A stretch of 64,000 nt of DNA from Pyrrhoderma lamaoense (Eukaryota; Basidiomycota; Agaricomycetes; Hymenochaetales; Hymenochaetaceae): contig NBAZ01000007.1 in assembly GCA_002794735.1 (NCBI GenBank), positions 1,426,001 through 1,490,000 on the forward strand, read 5' to 3'. Shown here piece by piece: positions 1 through 14,500 of the stretch (positions within the stretch are counted from its first letter, which is position 1; the number at the start of each line of letters is the position of its first letter). Made by a program: the position numbers and the translations under genes. The notes under the pieces are model-generated. The model was not told where the DNA came from, did no database searches, and saw only the letters and a list, made by a program, of their open reading frames with translations.

Positions 1-2538
1 CACTTAGTCTTTGGATAACAGAGTGGAGAGCATCCTGTGGGCCTGATACATCGTTCGGTTTCTGTTTCAGCTGCTGTAATGAAAGATGACAATCTCTGAA
101 GGACTGATAATACTCGTTGTAACGTTGATTAACCTCTACAAGCCGTGAAAGCAAGGATCCAAATTCTGAATCTAAGGCCTGTCTTGCAAAGGGACTATCC
201 TCTAATATATCGTCCGTTTTGTCTCCAATACTGATAGACTTGTTCGCAGGTGAGTTCAACGATACTTGACTTTTATGCCTGTCCTCTTGAGACATTCCAA
301 AGTGATCGGTTTCTTGCCCTTCCAAGTGAAGCGAATTCGTGGTAATCTCGGGAACCGTAAATACTGTTCTCACTCCCGATGTGCTGATATCCTCAGTACA
401 CTCATGAGCCGAGATTCCTGTCACCATGATAACAGGGGACGAATGTAAAGAAGCTATATTTTGACCTTCCTCTGGCTTGTGCTCAAACCCGAAATTTTCC
501 ACTGCAGCAGCAGTATCCGCTCTGACTATGGTTTCATCTTTGATCAAAATTGGTTCCTCGGTTCCTTTGTCAGGGGTAGGTATATTATGTATTTCATCCT
601 GAGAATCTAAATTCACAAGCAGTTGTAAGGAAGGGGATGAAGGAGACTGCACATGTGTCCTTTCTGTGGTTCCTTTATGAATGAGAAGCTCTTGTTGATT
701 TTCCGAAGTGATCTCTTTCAGAGTTTCATCATCCAAATTTCTCAGTGCATCAAACTCCAACGAGAATTTATCCAACGATGAGCATGATTCTGATAAAAGT
801 TGATCTGAGACGTCATGAACTGGGTCCGATTCAGCTAACGTAACCAGTTTCTTTTCGAGATAGTGATTTTCACTCGTAAACTTTTCGGAAGTAACATGTG
901 ATGCATCGGAGATGACACTGGACATTACTGAAGCTGACGCACGACTTATATTCGCGTTGATTGATTTTGGGGTGAGAAGCGGAGGATGGGCAGGATGAAA
1001 ATGAGGAACCGCAAGCTGGTGCTGGAAGTAAAGTCTTCGATCAGTCTCTTTCTGCAGCTCCTCTCGTAGCACCGCGACGGCATTTTCTGCGGCATGTATC
1101 CTCGCGGCTGAGCCCACGAAAACGCTTCCATCATTTCCCAAAACTCCATCAGTATCAGTAATTATATCCCTTGCTTCTGCAATAACATAATCGATAGGCA
1201 CGGTACCCGTTTCACCTTGGCGAACAGAATTGGAAGTCTTCTGAAGTATCTCCTGGGATTTCAAAAGCCACCTTCGAATTCTTTCTGAAAGCCGTTCTTC
1301 CCTCCCTAGAAGAGCTAACCTAAGAGATATCTCACGTCTCCTACCATAAGCTTCCCGAGATATGTCTTCAGTCAGTTCGTCGAGTGCTCGACGTAAGTGA
1401 TCAGTTTGACGACACTCTGAGGCCAGCCTTTTCTCAGACCGTTGTAAACGGGCTTCATAAGTCGAGATAGTAACTGCATGCCTTGCTTTCAAATTTTCAA
1501 TTGTCCCGTGAAGCAGATCTGTCGAGGATTGAGAAAACTTCCTGTCGATGAGTCAGAAAGATAATCCACAAGCACAATAAGTTTGTAAGTAGCCCATACA
1601 TGTAACGGGAGACCATTTTTGCTGCAACACTATCATCGAGCTTGTGTCGTTCTAATTCTAGCTGTACCTGGGCCAACTTACGTCGAGCTTCCATCGCTGC
1701 CTTCCTCTCTGCATCAAGAGTCATATTTACCGTGTCTAAAGCTTCATGGAGACGAGCAATTTCGGCATGCAGCTTCTCTGTATCAGAGTTAGAATCTTGG
1801 AGAAGTTTGCTCAACCCCTGCCGAGCATACATTAAACCATCCAATGTGTTTTTTGAAGGTAAATCTTCAGCTGCGTTTCTCTGCGAGCTCGAAGATGTCC
1901 TAATATATGGTCTACCTTCAAGGGAGCGAACAAGAGCTGCATATTCATCCACAACAAGGTCAGTCATCCTTCTTTGTTCCTCAGAATGCTTCACTCGATT
2001 CAGAAGTTCTCTTTTACTTGAGTGACAAGCTTCCAGCTCCATTCTCAGTTGATTGACAGCTTCGACAGCACTGTCTTTAGCATTCACGGCCACATCTCTC
2101 TCGCCTTCAGTTACGATAAGAAGCTCATTCTTCTGAGACAACTCCTTTTCAGTGAGATCGAGTTTGTCCGATAAACGTCTAAGAGCTAATGTGAGTTCCT
2201 GAGCCAAGAGCGTATCATGGCATGAACCTTTTTCGAGAGCTGCAGAGCTTCGGTATGCATTGACTTCGCCCTGGAGGTATTTGTTTTCTTCTTTGATAGC
2301 ATTAAGGCTTCCAATGGCAGACCTAGCCTCTAAGGACTGATGCTGAAGTTGGACAGTAGCTTTATGGGCTTCGACCTATAAAACATATGAAAATAGACAA
2401 TAAACTAAAGAATTAATATGAGTAGCTAGGATAAGTACATACTTGGTAGTGTGCTACTGCCTGGCGGAGACTTGCAAGTTCGAGAACTAAGGGGTGTTCC
2501 TCACCAAGCAAATCGACGAGTCTGGCATCCAGTGCCAT
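1..2538 (-). CDS. Coiled-coil protein, 3' end outside window
   Basis: The first codon is the ATG at 2538-2536, giving MALDARLVDLLGEEHP. An intron lies at 2376-2442 and a second at 1540-1599; both have GT...AG ends and keep the frame. The visible product, over 750 residues, is almost wholly charged heptad-like sequence rich in E, K, L, Q and R between about residues 20 and 480. This indicates a long coiled coil. A more acidic, S/T-rich and probably disordered segment follows, and the frame is still open at base 1, so the C-terminus is missing. No catalytic motif is seen. It could be a cytoskeletal, spindle-pole or vesicle-tethering scaffold, but nothing in the sequence decides this and I do not recognise the family. 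Confidence 0.75.
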
Positions 2539-3236
2539 GATTAGATTCACCCTGAATGTAGACATTACCCGTTTATAGCATGATTAGTCAGCAGCCTACA
2601 CGTAGCCATTCGCATTCGAATCTGTCACTTCGATCCTAAAGTACAGCGATTTGAAGTCACAGACACCAAGTTGAGGAGAAAATAGCTATATATGCAAGAT
2701 ATATATAACCAAACGTATGATATAAGTAATATGCCTTTTCTTGGTACCTAAAGTATATCTAGACTACTTACCAGGAGTTAATCTCATCTAATTGTATGCC
2801 TTGATCCAATTTAATTTTCCTAGTTCCCAGGAGTTCTGATCATGATGACTAAGTCAAATGTGAGTTGTGCCCTGCTGCAAACGCGTCTAGCCAGGACGAT
2901 GTGGTCTCATTCCTAAGGTGTTCACCAATTCTACTCGTTGTCACTTCATTCAATCAAAATCACACGACGTGCATTACTGACTTCTGTATGTGACCTCTCG
3001 AACATAGTGAGTACAGCATCCTGTATCCATTCATTCTGAATTCGGTATTTATACATTTCTACCATTACAAGTCGACCTATATAGCAGCACCCTTGGACCA
3101 TTGGATACATCCGGCAGCGTTCTACAACGAAATAGAGCTACAAATTTCTTAAAGGTACCTGCTTTTCTTTTCTGTCTCATAGCATACCCTGTAACACACA
3201 CATAGAACAACAGTCAATAGGGGCTGTCTGTGGTTA
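2539..3236. promoter_or_regulatory. Divergent intergenic region
   Basis: About 700 bases separate the start codons of the coiled-coil gene (-) and the deubiquitinase gene (+), so both promoters and 5' leaders should lie here. It is AT-rich with short ATATAT tracts near 2690-2710. I see no convincing open frame or named regulatory motif. Confidence 0.4.
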
Positions 3237-6200
3237 ATGGAACCTACACACATCATGTACAATCAACCGGGTCCTTCAAATTTTATTGGTGCATATCCAC
3301 CTCAGGATGCACGTTCCCAAACACACTACCATGGGCGGGGACGAGGATTCTCGAATCATAGAAATACGCAGCCAAATACTCAATATCATCAACAACCGCA
3401 GCAACCGTACTATACTCCTGTGCCCATGCCATACACTGCTTATGGAATGCCCATGAGCAGCCAATATAATCATACACAGACTGGGCTATCTTCTCGAAGA
3501 GGTGGTCCAAATTATCAGTCTGGTAACTTCCAAACTCCAGGGTCCCCTGCTTTACCCCCTACTCATATATATGGCCAACATGCACCTCCTTATATGGCTT
3601 CTGTACCACAGACATCTTCGCCTTCTCCTTTGTACCACTACTCACATCCTCCAGCGCATATCCAGCACTATTCTCCATATTCACCATCAACTCATATCCA
3701 TTTCACACCCTATTCCCACGCTCAAAACATGAAATCCCCCTTGATTTCTCCTTTACAAGAACAACAAAATACACCCTCTCCTAGACCATTGAAATCTCAG
3801 ACTGCTTCTCCCAGACGTCCGCCTGCTACAGAAACTCCTTTGCAACCAGCCCAGATTGAGTCGCAAACTTCGCCACAGCCCCCTTCTATATTACCCCCTG
3901 TTAAAACTGACATAGAAATCCTTCCTCAGACTATCAAACCTAATTCAGAACCAGAACAGGAACCTCTTTTCTCCCCAGTGGCGTCTGACTCCCCAAAAAG
4001 CCCCAGTCCCCTGACAAGAAGTCCAGAGTTCCCAAAGTTTGAAGTACCATCCTTTATAGACGAGCCAGCTCCAAAGCAGGAGTGGGTTATAGCTTCTCTA
4101 CCTGACGATCCCTCATCTGCCTTTGGATTAATGATCTCACCAAAAGCCAAGCCTCCACCTCGAATTGTTCAAGGCGCGCAGAAATTCAAATCATCAGTGA
4201 CTAAGAGTATCAAGTTATCTGAGCCAAGCCCCGAATTAGCTCCTGAAACCCAAGCACCTCCCGTTCCCTCTATGATTGAAGTGAAAGCTGAAACCCCCAT
4301 CATACAGTCCGAGCATCTTTCATCAACAGAAACTGAATCACATGTCTCAGTAACTACAGACGTTTTTGTGCCTGGATCTCCATTATCCACTACTACTTCT
4401 ATCTCTGCTACAGCAGTCAAGTCCGAGGAAGTCGTTGAGAAAGAGGATCAAAAGCTCCCTCTGGCTGAATCTGTGACTACAAGCTCGACTCCTCAGTCTC
4501 CAAAACCTTCTGCTTCTAAACCTCTACCTTCGGGAGCTTCTCCCAAAATTCAGACTGTCAAAAAATCATGGGCATCTCTTTTCGGTAGCGAAGGTTCTTC
4601 GTCGAAATCTTCACTGCCCACATCCTCTGTACAGGGGATCTCTATCCCCAGTGAGACGCTGGAACGACCTTCATCCTCTGTTGATGCATCCGTCAAACAA
4701 CGCGATCTTCTACGTCTACTTACAAATGGACCAGGTACTACTAATAATGTTCCACAAATCAGACCCCGTGGATTAGTGAACACAGGAAACATGTGCTTCG
4801 CAAATGCTGTTCTACAAACATTAGTGTACACTCCTCTCTTCTCTCGTCTCCTTACTGAGCTTGGAAAACATATTTCAGGGATAGGCCCTAGCTCGCCAAA
4901 ATGGGACGGAAAAGAGACTCCTATGGTTAATGCGACTGTCGACTTCCTCAAGAGTTTAAGCCAAGGGAGAAGACCAAGGATAACAAAGAGCTTCGTGGGA
5001 GCAGTGATAATGATGATGACGATTTTGAAGAAATCGACTCATTTATACCGACCCATATTTACGATGCTATGAAGTCGAATTTCAGGTTCGAACATATGGG
5101 GGTTCGTCACGTTTATTCGACTAGATGTTTCATACTTTATTCTAATTGACTGCCTCTTTTTTCTCCAGGGTGGACAACAAGAAGATGCTGAGGAGTTTTT
5201 TGGTTTCTTCTTGGATACATTGGAAGAAGATTTGTTGACTATCTCCAAGTCTTTGTCGCCCTCCAAGCAGAAGGTATCCGAACAGCCAACTACAACTGAA
5301 GAGGATGGATGGCTTGAGGTTGGGAAGAAGAATAAGGCTGTCATTACTCGCTCGGTATGTCAAGTAAATTTTTCACTTGAGACATAGGCTCACTATATTA
5401 TAAGTCAAAATCCATTGATTCGCCTATTACTCGTATCTTTGGAGGAAAATTCCGGTCAACGTTGAAAGTCCTGGACAAAAGGACTCGGTAATGCTCGAGG
5501 ACTGGAGATCCTTACAATTAGACATTCAGGTGATTAGATCTTATCTATCTATCTGTACGTAATCAAGAGCTTGCTAATAAAATGCCTCAAGCGGAACAAG
5601 TGAATACTATCGAAGATGCTCTTCGATATATCTCACACCCACAGACTGTCCAAGTTTCTTCTGTCACGAAGGGAAATGCAGTCGTTGAGGCCACACAACA
5701 AGTCATGATGGATTCTTTCCCTCCTGTTCTGGTCCTTCACCTTAAGCGCTTCGATTATGATACGACAATAAAAGATGTCAAGAAGGTCCACAAACAGGTG
5801 AACTATGGACCTGAATTAGAGATTCCCTCAGGTGTGTACTCACGTATAACAGCTGTTTGTTTGTTTGTTTATATGAGCATACTGACACGTCTTCAAGATG
5901 TTATTGCACCCTCCCGGAGATCAACTCAACCCATAAAATACAAGCTTTACTCTGGTATGTGATTCTAGGACACCTTGACAGTCGCTTTAGTGTAACTGAT
6001 GGTGAATATAGTTATCTATCATCATGGCCAGTCTGCAGCTGGGGGACATTATACGCTTGACGTACTACACCCTAATCGGAACTCGGATTCACACGCCCGG
6101 CCGCGGGAGGGATGGATACGGATAGACGATGAGCTGGTCTCTGATTTACGGAGCGATGATGTATTTGGCAAAGATCGGGATTGTGCATACTTGTTGTTTT

Positions 6201-6244
6201 ACCGAAGGTTAGGTGGAACATACGCCTCCCGGGCTGGTCAATAG
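3237..6244 (+). CDS. Ubiquitin carboxyl-terminal hydrolase, Ubp3/USP10 type
   Basis: A cysteine protease that removes ubiquitin from proteins. Proposed exons are 3237-5101, 5169-5354, 5405-5529, 5592-5831, 5898-5954 and 6012-6244. The first 500 residues are P/S/T/Q-rich and low complexity, as in yeast Ubp3 and animal USP10. The catalytic domain starts with the Cys box GLVNTGNMCFANAVLQ, has QQEDAEEFFGFFLDTLEED, and ends with the His box HGQSAAGGHYT. As given, the frame is broken three times: at 4952, at 5470-5471 and at the 5529/5530 splice junction. Each is repaired by one extra base. Summed exon length plus three is an exact multiple of three (about 902 residues). Ubp3/USP10 proteins act with a Bre5/G3BP cofactor in vesicle traffic and ribosome turnover. 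That role is family knowledge and is not visible here. Confidence 0.9.
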
Positions 6245-6701
6245 AAGAGGCAGAAGCAAAAAAAAATAAGGCGGCGTTGGAGAATAGAGCATTGAGCGGA
6301 TAATGATAATGATAATGTAAGGAATAATTCAATATATATATATGTGTGTGCGTGTAGAAGCCAGGAATGTAGTAGCCAATAGATAATTATCTAATCGAAT
6401 ATTGTTATCCAAGCTACAAGTCAATACGCGGCAGATCTAGAACAAGGTTCCAAGATCCTCAAAGGACCGACCATTAAGTATATCAGAGAGAGAGACCGGG
6501 CAGTCGGAGCGATAGGAGGAGATGGCATGAATTCCCAGAACGGGGATTGGTCCCGGGTTTACCCGTGTTTGGGCTTTTTACCTCTTTTGCGACGCCAGAA
6601 AAGTGCCTCACGCGCGTATATCTCTCAAAAAGAACGCCGCCTCTCGACTTTGCGAACTTCTCTTCTCTTAAAAAAAATAATCAGTTCCTTGGAGTTCAAC
6701 G
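6245..6701. other. Intergenic, no gene seen
   Basis: Holds the 3' end of the deubiquitinase gene and the promoter/5' leader of the COX IV gene. It has a TATATATATATGTGTGTG simple repeat near 6330-6350 and a GAGAGAGA tract near 6487. Nothing else is recognised. Confidence 0.4.
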
Positions 6702-7479
6702 ATGTCTGCTGCTACCCTTCAGCTCGCTCGTACGCGCGCTCGTGTTGCGCTTTCTAGGAGGTGTATGGCCACAGCAGCAGCTGTACACCCAGGTGCATCC
6801 ACGTCGTCAACTGTCGTCCCGTTGTCAAACGTTGAGGCTCAATGGGAGAAGCTCTCTCTGAAGAACAGCTTTCTGTTCATCAGCAGCTAGAACAACTCCA
6901 GAAAAAGGACTGGAAGACTCTCTCCATTGATGAAAAGAAGGCCGGTACGTCGTTTGTTTGTTTGTTTTTCTTTTCTTTTCTCTCGCTTTCTGTCTCTTTC
7001 TTTAGTGAACTTTGAATTGAAGCTTGTGTTTGTATTTGTGTTGTTTGACGTGTTGTAGCATACTATGTTGCTTTTGGCCCTCATGGACCACGGACACCGG
7101 CTGTCCCTGCTGGTGAGACGACTAAGGTTGTTATTGGCATACTGTCTAGTCTTGTGATTGGTACCGGAATGTACTACGCCGTCCGTGCAACTGGTGCGTA
7201 ACTGTTTTCTCAAAACTATATCACTTCTACTTCAACGTCCTCACCATCATTCTCTAGCACCCCCTCCACCAAAGACCATGTCAAAGGAGTGGCAAGAAGC
7301 TATGAACGAGAGGGCAAAGGAACAGAACATGAACCCCATTCACGGTGCGTTTTCCCATAAGGAAATTATCAAGTGTATTGAGACTAACATACCATCACAC
7401 CTTTCTCGCCCTCTTTGCTTCCATCACTTCTTCAGGTATCTCTTCGGAGGGATACTCTGGAAAGGGTTTCGTCCAGTAA
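6702..7479 (+). CDS. COX4/COX5: Cytochrome c oxidase subunit IV (yeast Cox5 family), mitochondrial
   Basis: Nuclear-encoded subunit of respiratory complex IV in the inner mitochondrial membrane. Exons are 6702-6944, 7059-7193, 7258-7344 and 7436-7479. The R-rich N-terminus (MSAATLQLARTRARVAL) is a matrix-targeting signal. Next come SNVEAQWEKLS, the family signature KKDWKTLSIDEKKAAYYVAF with GPHGPR, one membrane span (VVIGILSSLVIGTGMYYAV), and a short tail ending GYSGKGFVQ. The reading frame breaks in the CTCTCTCTG tract near 6858. One additional C would join SNVEAQWEKLS to EEQLSVHQQLEQLQ. Exon lengths plus one give 510 bases, 169 residues, the usual size. Without that base the frame stops at 6888-6890. 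The break is almost certainly an assembly error, since this subunit is central to respiration. Confidence 0.93.
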
Positions 7480-8286
7480 AACAACCAAACGGTTTCCCCT
7501 CACCCGTTGTTGTTTCATCTCTTCTCCCTCCGCCTGCACCCTCCCCCCTCTAACATCCTCTTCCTCCTTTTCCTCCCCCTAAATCTGATTCTTATTTTCT
7601 GACAGACAATTCATCAATACGGGTTGAGCTTAATAGAAAGCGAGATGAAAGCAAACGCGCAAGTAACGCAGAGACAAAAAGACGTGGATGTAAATTTAAT
7701 CTTCATTCTGCCTCATGACCAAAATTTGTGTGGCTGTTTTAATCTCGCTTTTACCTACGTATCTCTCTACAAATCAATGCAATCTTTCTTTTAATATTAG
7801 TCACTCGATATCGTTATTTGAAACGGTAATTATTTTCTCTTCTCTCTCTCTCTCTCTCATTTATTGAGATCTGCCGTCTTCAACAATCATGTCATTCGGG
7901 GATTAAGCGAGAGAAGAGGAACATTTCGGGTGTAATGCGGAGGAACCAAAGAAGGAAAAATAAGAAGTTCGGGAAAGAACAAAAGAATAATAAAGAAAGA
8001 GAAGCATTTACATGGTAATGTCAGTAATGCTCAGTTCATTTTCTACTCTTTTCTGTGGATTTCAGAGTTCTGCTGTATTCTGGACAAAGGTGGACGATGA
8101 CAATGTTAAAATAACGATAAACGTTTAGTGACATAGAAATGAAAAGAGTTCCTGTTCGGTCTTAGACGTCATCTCCCTCCTCCCCCGGTCCACTCCATCT
8201 CACCGCCCGTTCCAGTCCTCTGAATGAAATTCCATCTCCCATCACTTGACACGTGAGACGAAAATCATTCCCTTTCTTTTCTCTAT
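7480..8286. other. Convergent intergenic region
   Basis: Lies between the 3' ends of the COX IV gene (+) and the ATP synthase epsilon gene (-). It is pyrimidine-rich then purine-rich, with a (CT)n run near 7838-7858. It probably consists of two 3' untranslated regions. No gene recognised. Confidence 0.4.
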
Positions 8287-8762
8287 TTAAGCCTTTTGTC
8301 CAGAGGTAGACCAGGGGATCTACATAACGACGATACGCAGCAAGAATGAGTAAAACTTTATGTCAGTAAACTTATTCATTACAAAAAAAGAGGCACTTTT
8401 TCCGGAATATGTGAATGGGGGGAAGCAGGTGTTTTTGGTGGGTAGAATGTGTGTGACGAAAGTTTGGAAAAAAGTGAACTCTTTTCATGAATAGAAAATT
8501 CTTACCTGTTCGCCACCTTTCCCATCTTGCCAGTTCTGGTAACGCAGAATCGTCAAACCGCGTTTCTCAGCCTTGACGCGCTCTGTCTCCTTGAGCGACT
8601 GCCTAACGGCTCGAGCGGTGATTTGGCTGTATTTGTTGAATCTAAAGTTCGTAACAATAAAAAGGGTTGACAATTGCGTAAAGTCAGCTTTCAAACCCGG
8701 GAAGTACAAAGACGATGTAATCGAGAGACATACGAGAAGTGTTGACGCCAGATTGCGCTCAT
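8287..8762 (-). CDS. ATP15: ATP synthase epsilon subunit, mitochondrial F1
   Basis: Small subunit of the central stalk of mitochondrial F1Fo ATP synthase. Too short and too split for simple ORF finding. Exons are 8734-8762 (29 nt), 8506-8641 and 8287-8319, totalling 198 nt and encoding 65 residues. The N-terminus is MSAIWRQHFSFNKYSQITAR, the middle is AVRQSLKETERVKAEKRG, and the protein ends GGEQIPWSTSGQKA. The MSAxW...F..Y...AARA-like start and the K/R-rich helix match fungal epsilon subunits, which are about 60-70 residues long. The second intron (8320-8505) is long for this window. Splice phases all agree and no base correction is needed. Confidence 0.9.
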
Positions 8763-9305
8763 CGTTGTGGTAACCTGAAGGGACTGTTTCTTCGTTGTTT
8801 GCAATCGTCAAAAGCACCTCTTGGGAGGGGGAGGTTCCAAACGGAATGCCCCGGGATCACGTGCCCCGCTACTTATTTCGTTGCACATGGCGACTAAGCT
8901 TGCATTACAAGGAATGGGGGGGCTGGGTGTTACTGCATGTTGTTGCTCGTATAATTCTTCTGTGCTCCTCTCCCCTCTTTGGTTCTGAGCGTGCCTTGTC
9001 TATTCACTCTGTTTGACTTAGCTAACTGAGGCTCTCTGTACTTCTGGCGATAATTGTCTACGAACTTCTTAACGAAGTCCCTGTTCTGCTTATATTCAGG
9101 TCTCATTATCCATTCAGAACTCATCGTAACGAAACTCCTGGGAAGGGATAGACGCAACTCGTCTAATTCATTCACAAACCCACGAACGATTCACATATAA
9201 GAAACTTAACACGCAACCTACCTGTGACTAGCTAAGAAAAGATTAAAAAAGAGAAAGAGACTAAAGTGACTAGAAACGGAAAAGAAGAAAAGAACGGAGG
9301 AAGCC
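8763..9305. promoter_or_regulatory. Divergent intergenic region
   Basis: About 540 bases between the ATP synthase epsilon start (-) and the Rab GTPase start (+). It should carry both promoters. A frame of 81 codons on the minus strand (9175-8930) has no recognisable homology and is treated as chance. The 60 bases before 9306 are purine-rich. Confidence 0.35.
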
Positions 9306-11603
<2,298 letters not shown>

Positions 11604-14019
11604 TGATGTATGGATGTATGATGCATGATGTACGATGAAAATGATGGATAACGCTATAACTCGTGATATGTTGATCATAGTGGGTGATAGAGTGATGATG
11701 ATGGTTTGAAACATAAAGAGAAAGAGGAAGAAGGAATTAGGAAAGAGAGGGGGGAGGGAGAAAGAGAGAAAGGGAAGGAGAGTTAATAATATTCCATATT
11801 TTCCTATCCTATCCTATCCTAATCTATCTATCCATCTATCTATCATGATTGACGACCCTTAGGTATAGGTATAGGGTAGTACTAATGACCTAACAGTTCT
11901 ACAGTCAACAGACAAATCTTCAGTTTCGTTATGTCCCTCACACAACTTTAGCCTAGTGTCTCTTCTATTCCATCTTCCATTCCTTGTTACTGCTCCCCGC
12001 TCCCCTTCCCACCCTTCTATTTTTCCCATAACGTTTCTCCTTCCTTGAGCAGCCGTTAACCGTCAACTGACTCCCATCGTTCCATCGTCCCTCGCCAACT
12101 CCCCCCCCCGTTTTCTTCTTCTCTCAAGTATCTGTGATCTTAAACCTACAATCTACCTGCATCTCTCTGTATGTTTCCCCATAGTTCGTTAATGTTCAAC
12201 AATATGTAGAAAATAATTTAATATGATTAGTTGTATTCTATCACCGTCACCCAGTCACCGCTCACCTCCGTTCACTGTCCCTTTTTCTTTGTTCTCGTTC
12301 TTGTTCTTAGGTGCCTCTTAGTCGTTTGTTGGTAACGGGGAAGAGAAGGGGGAAGGGGGGGTAAGGTAGTTGTAACTACTATAACAGCACATATAACCCA
12401 ACTCTACCACTTACTCCCCTTCACTTTCTTCATCTGTTTTCTCCACCTAGTTCCACACACACACACATATTCCACGCAACCACACTTGTCAAGTACGTAC
12501 TTGCAGGCATATATATATAAGCACATATATACAAATGAACATATATATATAAACATTTGACATTGTCATATAACATAATAACAAATATGTATTAACAAAA
12601 CTTCCATTCGTCTCTAACCCCCCCCCCCCTCACACCCCTGCCCCCCATCAGAAACAGAGACAGAAACAAAAGCGCTTATGTGCGGAGATAGTTAAACGGA
12701 ACGGACTTTGTGTTTTTTTTTGCATAGAGTATGGAGTTTAACCTCCGCTCTTTCTCTCTCTCTTCCGTGGGGGATAATAGGATTCCATACACCAAAGACT
12801 CAAGCAATCCAACTTGTCAAACACTTTATTGTCTTTCTTTCCTCTTCCTTCCTTTTTGTTTAGTATATATATATGTATATATATCTTACATACTCGTACA
12901 AATGTGATATGAAGCTTTTTATGAGTACACATGTTACAACACCACACACACACAAAAGAAAAAGAAAAAGAGAAAAGTGATGAACAAGCAAAATAATAGA
13001 AGAAAAAAGCGAAAGAGCCAATATAAAACGTAGCGCAGAAAGACGACAGACGACCATCAGAGTGAGAAGTGTAGCAGAGATTTTAAATAAAATAATAATC
13101 CGGGAAGAAAAAAGAGAAATATCAACAGAGAACAATAATAGTTTTTAGAAAAATAGAAAGAAAGAAAAGAAGAGAAGAGAAAGAAAAAAAGTTCGGGTTT
13201 GTTCGAAAATGGGAAGAAAAGATGGGTGAGGGACACGGAGTTATTGAAACGCTTCCCTCCTCTCTGCAAAAATTTTGACGTTTTGGAAAAAGCCGCTCGT
13301 TAACGTTTGATCCCTCAAACCCAGATGGGTATGAAAAAGTAAAGAAGCCAAGAAGAGGGAGAAGAGAAAACGTGATCTATATCGAACGAAATCACTTCTG
13401 CGTTGAGCGCTTGAGGGGAGTATGATGATGAGCGAAAGTTATGTGAAACGTGTGAGGGTGAAGGAGATAGACGGAAGTAAAGTTTTGAAAAAAAAATAGC
13501 GTCTAATTGCCAGCTTTGTGTGGAAAAGATAGTTCGAAGAGGAAAGGAAAAAAATAAGAACGATGATAATGATAACGATGATGAACGAAAACCTAGAGAG
13601 CGTAACAGTTGAGAGGGAAAAAAGGGGGATGAGATACTCGGGTCTGTGAGGGAAGAATGGGTAGGTAGACCATTTGACGATGACAAATTGGTCCCTCTCT
13701 TTCTTTTTTTCCCTCTCTTATCCTTCTTCCCTTTACTGTTGCTCGTTACAAACACTCCATCAGCGTCTTTTTCTGCCCTTCGTTCTCATGTTGATATCCG
13801 GTTCGTTGCTGTTAACCCTGTCCTATTTCCAAAATAGCTTAACCTAGGTCACCCCACATACAGGTTCAATTTCATGCTATGTGTCCCCTCACCCGTCCAT
13901 TCTCATCTTTCCCTCATCCCATTCCCCCCTTCATTCTCTAGCCTCTCTATCCTTTCTTTCCCCTCTCAAAAACCCAAGAAAAAAGTATCCTTTCCCAAAG
14001 ATCAATGAATAAACGAATG
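11604..14019. other. 2.4 kb convergent intergenic region, low complexity
   Basis: Lies between the 3' ends of the Rab gene (+) and the phosphatase gene (-). It contains CCTAT and CTAT repeats (11800-11845), purine-rich and pyrimidine-rich blocks, poly-C runs (12103-12109, 12619-12627) and TATATA tracts (12510-12550, 12865-12885). Frames here are strings of S, F, L and P made by pyrimidine tracts. I see no gene. Confidence 0.5.
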
Positions 14020-14500
14020 TCATTCCTGCTGCAAAGACCTATAATATTCTCCCAGCTGACTCATGAAGCCCACGTTCGGCTCAGCGGACGTACACTTGGC
14101 TTTGATATGTCTGACCGCATCGTCAGCGGTCCAGCCTTTGTTCACCGCCATCAAATAAGCCGCAATAACGCTCGCGCTCCGACTCCTTCCCTGCATACAA
14201 TGCACCAACACGCGCCCGTGTGATCTGAGCGCATCATGGATAAAAGCCGTCGTACCCGGTAAGTGAGCAGCGAGCTCTTCGAATGGGTTGTCCTGTATGG
14301 GTAGTTGGAATTGTTGGACGCTTGGACGTGTTTTAGGGCTTGGTGGGGGAGAACTACTTTGCCTGGCATGGCTGAGAGGACGTGGGTGAATCTGTATGAT
14401 TCATGGACCCTAATGCTTTCAGCGCATTGTAAATCAGACATGTACAACCCTGGCACAATCTCTGCTATCTGCGAGGGTGGAAAGGGTGTTAATGTTATGT
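14020..14500 (-). CDS. Dual-specificity protein phosphatase (5' end uncertain)
   Basis: Removes phosphate from Tyr and Ser/Thr residues. The last exon covers roughly 14472-14020. It starts after a TCGCAG acceptor with IAEIVPGLYMSDLQCAES and carries YRFTHVLSAMPGK. The active-site loop is VLVHCMQGRSRSASVIAAYL (HCxxGxxR present), followed by KGWTADDAVRHIKAKC and the end SLQQE. The general-acid region QLPIQDNPFEE is present but in another frame. The frame changes at about 14319-14323 (HVQ to VQQFQLPI), which one missing base explains. The upstream exon holding the start codon is not resolved; a candidate MVGSSWAGVSSPE lies near 14692. Substrate unknown. Confidence 0.8.

Noticed and set aside
6702..6890. 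COX IV as a pseudogene
   Set aside because: All four exons, splice sites and conserved residues are intact except for one base. Similar one-base losses occur in many neighbours, so a sequence error is the simpler reading.
8930..9175. 81-codon minus-strand frame between ATP15 and the Rab gene
   Set aside because: No recognised homology, no start context, and it lies in the expected promoter/leader region of two divergent genes.
13315..13755. 146-codon minus-strand frame rich in S, F, L and P
   Set aside because: Produced by long purine tracts on the plus strand; composition is typical of untranslated low-complexity DNA.
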